From: Enterococcus sp. DIV0212c
Lineage (GTDB): Bacteria; Bacillota; Bacilli; Lactobacillales; Enterococcaceae
Direction of reading: 5' to 3'
DNA: 64,000 bases
Assembly: GCF_017377505.1 (NCBI RefSeq)
Contig: NZ_JAFREN010000029.1
Coordinates: 34,940-98,939 of the forward strand
The notes under the pieces were generated by a model, which was not told where the DNA came from, searched no databases, and was given only the letters and a program-made list of their open reading frames with translations. Both the position numbers and the translations under genes were made by a program. Below, piece after piece: positions 58,228-64,000 of the stretch. Each line of letters opens with the position of its first letter. Positions within the stretch are counted from its first letter, which is position 1.

Positions 58228-59061
58228 ATGAAAAAAATCAAGTTTTTAGTAACACTAGGGTTGGGGTTACTATTTATCGGATTAGCATCAACTGCTCACG
58301 CAGAGGATGAGTATTACGGAGAACGTGGTTATCCTACAAAGCAATATGGTTATACAAATGAATATGCTATCGCTTTAGAATTACCGCTATTAGGAATACC
58401 GACATTTTTCCCGGATGCTACAAATGATCCAACTTTACAATTTGGTGTATTCAAAATTACAGATCTTGAAAAACTGAATTATTTTGAAGCAGAAGCAGAT
58501 ATGAACAGTATAGACATGTTGCAGTACGCAAAAAATCTAACTGAAGCGCAGATATTCGGAAAAGTAAGTGATCTAAGACCTTTAGGTAATACCAAAAATC
58601 TTGAGCACCTATCTTATAGTGGGCCAGCTACTTCGTTAGATTTTATTAAAAACTTAAAAAAATTAGAATCTGTATTTATTGACGCGACTAGCTATGATAA
58701 TCATCATTCAGAGAACAATGATGGTTATAAAGCAATTACAGATATCTCCATTTTTGACGAGTTAGAAAATGTAAAAGATATTTCTGTAAGCAGTAATGAC
58801 AGACCGTTTCCGACTGTCAGTTTGAAAAAAGAAATGACAAAATATGTACTAGTGAATCCATTTATTCTCTCAAAACAATTTAAAAATACAGCTTTGGAGA
58901 TTACATCTACTACTCCAGGATTTACGTTTGAAAATGATATCCTAACTTGGGAAAATTTATCACCTGAAACAAAAGAGCTGGAAATTTCATGGAAGATCAA
59001 AGGCTCATCCAACAAATTTAAATTTGCAGGGGAAAGTAAGATTCCTCTTTATTGGAAATAA
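58228..59061 (+). CDS. Secreted leucine-rich-repeat (internalin-like) protein
   Basis: The 277-residue protein starts with a clear signal peptide (KKIKFLVTLGLGLLFIGLAS, cut near AHA-ED). Residues of roughly 75-185 carry degenerate 20-24-residue leucine-rich repeats of internalin type (FKITDLEKLNYFEAE, KVSDLRPLGNTKNLEHLSY, LDFIKNLKKLESVFID, ITDISIFDELENVKDISV), followed by an Ig-like all-beta tail. There is no LPXTG, WxL or membrane anchor. ATG 58228 follows GGGAAGGGAG; an earlier ATG at 58192 lies upstream of that site. It is divergent from the protease gene. Binding partner unknown. Confidence 0.75.
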   Translation: MKKIKFLVTLGLGLLFIGLASTAHAEDEYYGERGYPTKQYGYTNEYAIALELPLLGIPTFFPDATNDPTLQFGVFKITDLEKLNYFEAEADMNSIDMLQYAKNLTEAQIFGKVSDLRPLGNTKNLEHLSYSGPATSLDFIKNLKKLESVFIDATSYDNHHSENNDGYKAITDISIFDELENVKDISVSSNDRPFPTVSLKKEMTKYVLVNPFILSKQFKNTALEITSTTPGFTFENDILTWENLSPETKELEISWKIKGSSNKFKFAGESKIPLYWK

Positions 59062-59141
59062 TAAGCATAGGAAAATTAGGGTAGAAGCTTGAAGTACATT
59101 CAAGTATTTTGTCCATTTGACTGTAAGTGTAAAAAAATATA

Positions 59142-59184
59142 AAACAAACAGGCTCACTTGAACTAAGGAGCCTGTTTGTTTGTT
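59142..59184. terminator. Bidirectional terminator between LRR gene and ABC exporter
   Basis: AAACAAACAGGCTC (59142-59155) pairs with GAGCCTGTTTGTTT (59168-59181); A and T runs flank it on both strands. Confidence 0.9.
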
Positions 59185-59194
59185 GTAAGTATTA

Positions 59195-60970
59195 TTATGT
59201 TTGTTGAAACTGACTATTATATAAAGAAGCATATAACGAAGGTTTCGCCAACAACTCTTGGTGATTCCCTTTTTCTACGATATCGCCATCTTTCATCACT
59301 AAAATCAAATCAGCATTTTCAATCGTAGATAAACGGTGCGCAATCACAAAGCTTGTTCGATTGTTTGTCACTTCATCCATCGCTTTTTGAATATGAGCTT
59401 CTGTTCTAGTATCTACACTAGACGTTGCTTCATCCAAAATAACCACAGGAGGATTGGCCAAAATAATTCTGGCAATCGTCAATAATTGTTGCTGTCCTTG
59501 TGACAATGAGCCATTCTCGCTGGAAATGATCGAATCATAACCATTTGGCAACGTCCGGATAAAGTGATCACATTGCGCAATTTTAGCCGCTTCAATCACT
59601 TCTTCGCGTGTCGCATCCATTCTTCCATACGCGATATTTTCTGCAATCGTTCCTTCAAATAGCCACGTATTTTGTAAAACCATCCCGAACATTGCACGCA
59701 GATTTGTTCTTGAAAGATCTGTGATGTCTACGCCATCAAAGGTGATACGACCTCCATTTAATTCATAAAAACGCATTAGTAAGTTTACTAACGTTGTTTT
59801 ACCTGCACCAGTGGGTCCGACGATTGCGACCATTTGTTTTGGTTTAACTGTGAAATCAACTTGTTTCATCAACATTTTTTCTTCTGTATAACCAAACTGA
59901 ACGTTATCAAAAGCAATAGCACCAGTTGGTTGATCGATGATTTGTAAGTTTGCTTTTTCTGGCACATCATCTTCAGCATCTAAAATCTCAAAGATTCTAT
60001 CCACAGCTGCCAACGCTGCTTGAATCGAGTTGATGACATAAGAAGCTGTAGAAATCGGTTCAGAAATTTGATTGATATATTGTAGATAGGCTTGCAGCAA
60101 ACCGATCGTGATACCGCCTTGTAAGACTAAGAACGCACCAATGATCGCACTGACGATAAAAGCCAGTTGGTTGATCAAACGAATCGCTGGATAAATCGCA
60201 AAGTTCATAAATTGCGCACTTAGAAATGCTTTGTAATGTTTTTGGTTCGTTTCTGAAATGACGTCTTTGGCACGATCTTGTTGATTAAATGTTTTCGTTA
60301 CTAAATTCCCAGATAAAAACTCTTCTGTTTTATTATTTAAAATCCCTAGTTCTGCCTGACTTGCTTCGGCTAGTTTTTTATTTTTATTGGCAATTTTACC
60401 AGTTAAGTATGAGCTTCCTGCAATCAGGACAACGACGATCAATGTCAGTTTTACGTCAATGTAGAATAACATGATCCCGGCAAAGACGATCGTTGAGATC
60501 GATGTGAAGAATTGATTGATCCCAGTTAAGAAAACTTGTGATAGTTGATTTAAACTGGTTGTTGTCCGGCTTAAGATATCCCCTACTTGATGTTGATCAA
60601 AAAAGGCCATTGGTAATGATTTGAACTTTTTCGTAACTTCTTTTCTGACTCTTAATGTGATCCGTTCGCTTAAGGAAGCCATCACGCGTTCTTGTGTGTA
60701 AGACATTAAACTACTGATGATCGAAAATACGATCAGAATCAAAACGGGTGTCAATAAAGCGTCTTGCACCATTGGGAACGTGATATGACCGACTCCGTGA
60801 GTTTTGATCAGGGTAAGCAAATCATCAATGGCGATACCCATGATGAAAGGCATAGCAATGACTAAGGCATTCCCAATCAAACTACATAGAATCAAACCGA
60901 AAAATATCGGGCGTTCAGGTCGAATTAATTGAAAGAATCGTTTTAATGTTTGTTTATTTAATTTTTCCAT
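59195..60970 (-). CDS. Heterodimeric ABC exporter, catalytic-site half (TM288/BmrD-like)
   Basis: The 591-residue half-transporter has six membrane segments and a C-terminal ATPase: Walker A GPTGAGKTT, signature LSQGQQQ (non-consensus), Walker B VVILDEATSS with the catalytic Glu. Its ATG overlaps the stop of the partner gene by one base. A non-consensus signature here and an Asp in the partner's Walker B together make one degenerate and one active ATP site, the hallmark of heterodimeric multidrug exporters. The exporter plus MerR layout recalls E. faecalis efrEF-chlR; orthology is not proven. Confidence 0.9.
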   Translation of the reverse strand: MEKLNKQTLKRFFQLIRPERPIFFGLILCSLIGNALVIAMPFIMGIAIDDLLTLIKTHGVGHITFPMVQDALLTPVLILIVFSIISSLMSYTQERVMASLSERITLRVRKEVTKKFKSLPMAFFDQHQVGDILSRTTTSLNQLSQVFLTGINQFFTSISTIVFAGIMLFYIDVKLTLIVVVLIAGSSYLTGKIANKNKKLAEASQAELGILNNKTEEFLSGNLVTKTFNQQDRAKDVISETNQKHYKAFLSAQFMNFAIYPAIRLINQLAFIVSAIIGAFLVLQGGITIGLLQAYLQYINQISEPISTASYVINSIQAALAAVDRIFEILDAEDDVPEKANLQIIDQPTGAIAFDNVQFGYTEEKMLMKQVDFTVKPKQMVAIVGPTGAGKTTLVNLLMRFYELNGGRITFDGVDITDLSRTNLRAMFGMVLQNTWLFEGTIAENIAYGRMDATREEVIEAAKIAQCDHFIRTLPNGYDSIISSENGSLSQGQQQLLTIARIILANPPVVILDEATSSVDTRTEAHIQKAMDEVTNNRTSFVIAHRLSTIENADLILVMKDGDIVEKGNHQELLAKPSLYASLYNSQFQQT

Positions 60971-62712
60971 CAGACTAGCGCTCCTTCCTTGATAATCCCT
61001 TGTGAGCGAGCAAACTCTTGGTAGGTTTTATTGTTTTGTAATAGTTGGCTGTGTGTTCCTTGACCAACGATTTTTCCTTCATCTAGGACAATAATATTGT
61101 CTGCTTGTTGGATCGTGCTTAATCTTTGGGCAACGATCAGCAACGTTTTATCAGCCATTTCTTCTTTTAACGCGAGTCTTAATGCGGCATCTGTTTGATA
61201 ATCAAGCGCTGAAAAGCTATCGTCAAAGATATAAATATCCGCAGGTTTGATCAATGCTCGAGCGATACATAAACGTTGTCTTTGACCACCTGAGAAGTTC
61301 GTTCCGCCTTGAGCTACGAATGAATCATAGCCATCTTCTAACGTAGCGAGATAAGAAGCAAGTTGAGAAATTTCAGCCGCTCGATCCATATCTTCTTTAG
61401 TGGCTTCTGGATAGCCCATCAATAAGTTGCTCTTGATGGTTCCGCTAAATAGAAAAGCTTTTTGAGGAACGTAGCTGATCTTAGAACGTAACTCTTCTTG
61501 TGTGACATTTCTAATATCCACACCATCGAATAAAATCGCGCCTTCAGAAACATCGCTAAGTCGTAATAATAATTTTGCTACCGTACTTTTACCAGAACCA
61601 GTCCCGCCAACGATGGCAGTTGTTTTTCCTTTTGGAATACTGAAATGAATATCCTCTAAAACGGGTTCATCTGCTTGATCATAACTAAACGTTACATGGT
61701 TTAAATCAATCAAGGCATCTTGTGATCCATTTTCTTCAAGTAAAACAGGTTGGTTCGTATCTAAAATTTGATCTTGTGTATTCAAAATCTCTTCGATTCT
61801 TTTTACTGAAGCGAGTGATCTTGGTAGCATAACTAAAACCATTGCTGCGATCATCAAGTATGCAAGCGTTAGTAAAGAATATTCAACGACTGCTGAAACA
61901 GTACCGATTTGCAAAGTACCAACAGCAACTAAATTTCCGCCAAACCATAGAATAGAAGAGAAAACCACGCCCATCAACAAGAAGGCAACAGGAGTAATAA
62001 AAGCAAAAATACTATTTACTCGAATCATGCCATTTGCGTAGTCAGAAAATGTTTTATTTGTTCGTTCTTCTTCATAATCTTGATTGTTAAAAGCTCGGAT
62101 CATATTGATTCCTGTGAAAAATTCTCGTAAGGTTACAATGATTTTGTCCATTTTAGGTTGGATCAATAAGGAAAGTGGTGTTCCTTTTTTCATTAAGATA
62201 TAAACAATCAACCCAAAAGCTGCAATCGCGATCAATGGCACTAAAGCTAATGTCGCTGAGTAAGTGAATGTCATATAAAGTGAGAATATGGCAATGATTG
62301 GTGCTGGTAAAATTAGTTGTAGAAACAACACGATCATTTGTTGAATATTATCAACGTCATTTGTCATTCGTGTCAGCAATGAACCTGTTCCAAAATTATC
62401 TGCATCTTTAATAGAAAATGTTTGTAGTTTGTCAAAAAACATCTCCCGTGTTTCTAAACCAAATTTAGCGGCTACTTTAGCGGAAAGATAACTTCCGGCA
62501 ATTGCTGAAAGCGCACCAAATAAAGCCATGGCGAGCATTTTAAGCCCAATTGTTTTGATGGATTGTTCATCGCCGCTCGCAATCCCCACATCGATCAATT
62601 GTGCTACTAGTAACGGCACACCAAGTGTCCCGATAATTTGTAAACATAAACAAATCACTGTAGCAAAAATAAGTGTCCTATTCTTTTTAATGAAAAACTG
62701 AATGATTTTCAT
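60970..62712 (-). CDS. Heterodimeric ABC exporter, degenerate-site half (TM287/BmrC-like)
   Basis: The 580-residue half-transporter has six membrane segments, Walker A GGTGSGKST, consensus signature FSGGQRQR, and Walker B IYIFDDSFSAL, in which Asp replaces the catalytic Glu. This substitution marks the degenerate site of heterodimeric exporters such as LmrCD, BmrCD and TM287/288. GGAGG precedes the ATG. It is the first gene of the operon and is read from the MerR-type promoter at 62744-62774. Confidence 0.9.
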   Translation of the reverse strand: MKIIQFFIKKNRTLIFATVICLCLQIIGTLGVPLLVAQLIDVGIASGDEQSIKTIGLKMLAMALFGALSAIAGSYLSAKVAAKFGLETREMFFDKLQTFSIKDADNFGTGSLLTRMTNDVDNIQQMIVLFLQLILPAPIIAIFSLYMTFTYSATLALVPLIAIAAFGLIVYILMKKGTPLSLLIQPKMDKIIVTLREFFTGINMIRAFNNQDYEEERTNKTFSDYANGMIRVNSIFAFITPVAFLLMGVVFSSILWFGGNLVAVGTLQIGTVSAVVEYSLLTLAYLMIAAMVLVMLPRSLASVKRIEEILNTQDQILDTNQPVLLEENGSQDALIDLNHVTFSYDQADEPVLEDIHFSIPKGKTTAIVGGTGSGKSTVAKLLLRLSDVSEGAILFDGVDIRNVTQEELRSKISYVPQKAFLFSGTIKSNLLMGYPEATKEDMDRAAEISQLASYLATLEDGYDSFVAQGGTNFSGGQRQRLCIARALIKPADIYIFDDSFSALDYQTDAALRLALKEEMADKTLLIVAQRLSTIQQADNIIVLDEGKIVGQGTHSQLLQNNKTYQEFARSQGIIKEGALV

Positions 62713-62743
62713 ATAAATTCCTCCTTTTCAAGACTCAAAAGGA

Positions 62744-62774
62744 ATTCTACACCTTCAAGTCACTTGAAGGTCAA
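62744..62774 (-). promoter_or_regulatory. MerR-type promoter/operator of the ABC exporter
   Basis: On the minus strand TTGACC (62774-62769) and TAGAAT (62749-62744) are separated by 19 bases. The spacer region holds a perfect palindrome, ACCTTCAAGT-n-ACTTGAAGGT (62751-62771). Overlong spacers with a central dyad are the signature of MerR-family activated promoters; the divergent gene encodes such a regulator. Confidence 0.9.
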
Positions 62775-62811
62775 TGATTTTTGTTTATAATTAAAATAAG
62801 AGGTGAATTTT

Positions 62812-63579
62812 ATGGAAAAAGAAAAATTATTGACTGTGGGACAAGTCGCTGAAATCACGAATTTGCCAAAGTCGAAAATCCGTTATTGGGATGATATGAA
62901 GCTACTGACATCATCTAGAAATCGGCATAATGGTTATCGAATGTTTGACATGGAAGATATCTTAACAATCAGTGATATCGATTTTTACCGCAGGTTGGAT
63001 ATTCCCATTAATAAAATGACGAATCTTTATCGAAAATCACCAGAAGAATTATGGGCGATACTAGATGAGACTGAAACGCGAGTTGTCGCAGAATTGGCTG
63101 AACTAGAGAAAAAGAAACAAGGGATCAAACACAGAAAAGATCAATTATTAAGTTTGATCGAGTTGAAAGAAAAAGAATTTCTTAACGAACCATTAGACAT
63201 AGAACGAATCATCCCAATTGATTTAAAAGATCCGAATGAATTACAGACATACATTGATAATCCTTCTAGCTTAGTGGTGTATATTGATTCTAAAAATGAA
63301 AAAGAAATCATCTATGGATTTGCCGTGACAACAAAAGAATTTGTCGAAGAAGTGACGATTTGGCAACAACCTGAGCAACCAAAAAATTCACACAAGCAAT
63401 TCCTATTGACGATCAAATCAGATGATCCTTTAGAAAATAATTTCCAATCAATAAAAGAAAAATTGGAGCAACAAGGCTATCAAACTGGAACGATGATAGG
63501 CCGATATATTATGACGGCAGAAGAACAAGACGGATTTTATAGAGATTATTACAAGGCTTGGGTCGAAGTGAATAAGTAA
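62812..63579 (+). CDS. MerR-family transcriptional regulator
   Basis: The 255-residue protein starts with a MerR winged helix-turn-helix (LLTVGQVAEITNLPKSKIRYWDD, NGYRMFDMEDILTISD), then a dimerisation coiled coil (about 85-135, rich in Glu/Lys/Leu), then a C-terminal effector domain without the metal-binding cysteines of MerR or ZntR types, so it probably senses organic compounds. ATG 62812 follows AGAGGTGA; GTG 62803 is in frame but overlaps that site. It is divergent from the exporter whose promoter it should twist into activity when ligand binds. Confidence 0.9.
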   Translation: MEKEKLLTVGQVAEITNLPKSKIRYWDDMKLLTSSRNRHNGYRMFDMEDILTISDIDFYRRLDIPINKMTNLYRKSPEELWAILDETETRVVAELAELEKKKQGIKHRKDQLLSLIELKEKEFLNEPLDIERIIPIDLKDPNELQTYIDNPSSLVVYIDSKNEKEIIYGFAVTTKEFVEEVTIWQQPEQPKNSHKQFLLTIKSDDPLENNFQSIKEKLEQQGYQTGTMIGRYIMTAEEQDGFYRDYYKAWVEVNK

Positions 63580-63652
63580 TGTTGGGGTATAAAAATCGTA
63601 ATCTTGATAGGAAGGTGCTATGATTTAGCCAATTACAAAAGGATGATCAGCA

Positions 63653-63979
63653 ATGAGAAAATTACAAACAATTCAAGAGGTAGTAAACTTTATAAATGAA
63701 AATCATCTGGTTTTCTTATATGTCTCGCAAGAAGACTGTTCGGTGTGTCATGCCCTCAGACCAAAATTGGTGGAGCTGTTAAAAAAATATCCTAAAATTG
63801 AACTAAGAGAAGTTGAAGCAGATCAAGTCAAAGCCATTTCAGCAGAATATTTGATTTTTTCAGCACCAACATTGCTTTTTTTCGTTGATGGAAAAGAATA
63901 TCTTCGTGAAGGAAAATTTGTTCAGTTTCAAAAATTGGCAGCAGCACTTGAGAAAATTTATATATTTGAAGAAAAATAA
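63653..63979 (+). CDS. Thioredoxin-like protein
   Basis: The 108-residue protein has a thioredoxin fold: LVFLYVSQEDCSVCHAL with Cys29 and Cys32 (CSVC, not the CGPC of thioredoxin), and the cis-proline loop SAPTLLFF. No signal peptide, so it is cytoplasmic. AAAGGATGA lies before the ATG. It follows the MerR gene by 73 bases on the same strand and may share its transcript. Redox partner unknown. Confidence 0.88.
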   Translation: MRKLQTIQEVVNFINENHLVFLYVSQEDCSVCHALRPKLVELLKKYPKIELREVEADQVKAISAEYLIFSAPTLLFFVDGKEYLREGKFVQFQKLAAALEKIYIFEEK

Positions 63980-64000
63980 AAAAGTAGCAATTCCCCTTTT

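Overview
The window looks like chromosomal DNA of an Enterococcus, probably from the E. faecalis-like side of the genus. The reasons are low GC, AAGGAGG-type ribosome binding sites with many GTG/TTG starts, the Lactobacillales version of the str-S10-spc-alpha cluster (secY-adk-infA with no map gene), ECF transporter genes followed by truA, and proteins that read as enterococcal throughout. The species call is an inference. I saw no rRNA, tRNA, CRISPR array, insertion sequence or prophage.

Region 1 (1-4.6 kb) is the end of a glycan-use locus: a truncated ROK sugar kinase, an intracellular GH20 hexosaminidase and a large secreted GH85 endo-beta-N-acetylglucosaminidase with a CBM32-like C-terminus. 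A perfect catabolite-repression (cre) match sits before the GH85 gene.

Region 2 (4.6-19.8 kb) is a nucleoside salvage island. It holds adenosine deaminase, a divergent AmiS/UreI-type channel, a LacI-type regulator, then pdp-deoC-cdd, the BmpA-NupOPQ type nucleoside ABC importer, and deoB-punA-deoD. Imported nucleosides are cleaved to bases and pentose-1-phosphates, converted by DeoB and DeoC to acetaldehyde and glyceraldehyde-3-phosphate. An iron-type alcohol dehydrogenase and a small unknown gene follow. Hairpins between bmpA and the ATPase gene probably set the binding-protein to transporter ratio.

Region 3 (19.8-22.1 kb, minus strand) has gpmA, a solitary serine-recombinase homologue whose catalytic serine position is threonine, and rpiA.

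Region 4 (22.2-41.8 kb) is the translation core: rpsL-rpsG-fusA-tuf, then rpsJ through rplQ with secY, adk, infA and rpoA. Good promoters precede rpsL, rpsJ and infA. Structured leaders precede rpsL and rpsJ, and a three-way-junction-like RNA segment lies between rplQ and the final terminator.

Region 5 (41.8-53.4 kb) contains a membrane protein/M20 amidohydrolase pair with a CodY-like site, ecfA1-ecfA2-ecfT-truA, an Mga-type regulator, brnQ with two CodY-like boxes, and small housekeeping enzymes (GNAT, MazG-like, histidine phosphatase, LOG family).

Region 6 (53.4-64 kb) contains an amino-acid ABC importer headed by a clear lysine riboswitch, so lysine rather than glutamine is the likely substrate. 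It also has a secreted V8-like glutamyl endopeptidase with two Ig-like repeats, a secreted leucine-rich-repeat protein, a heterodimeric multidrug-type ABC exporter divergent from a MerR regulator (19-bp promoter spacer containing a perfect palindrome), and a thioredoxin-like protein.
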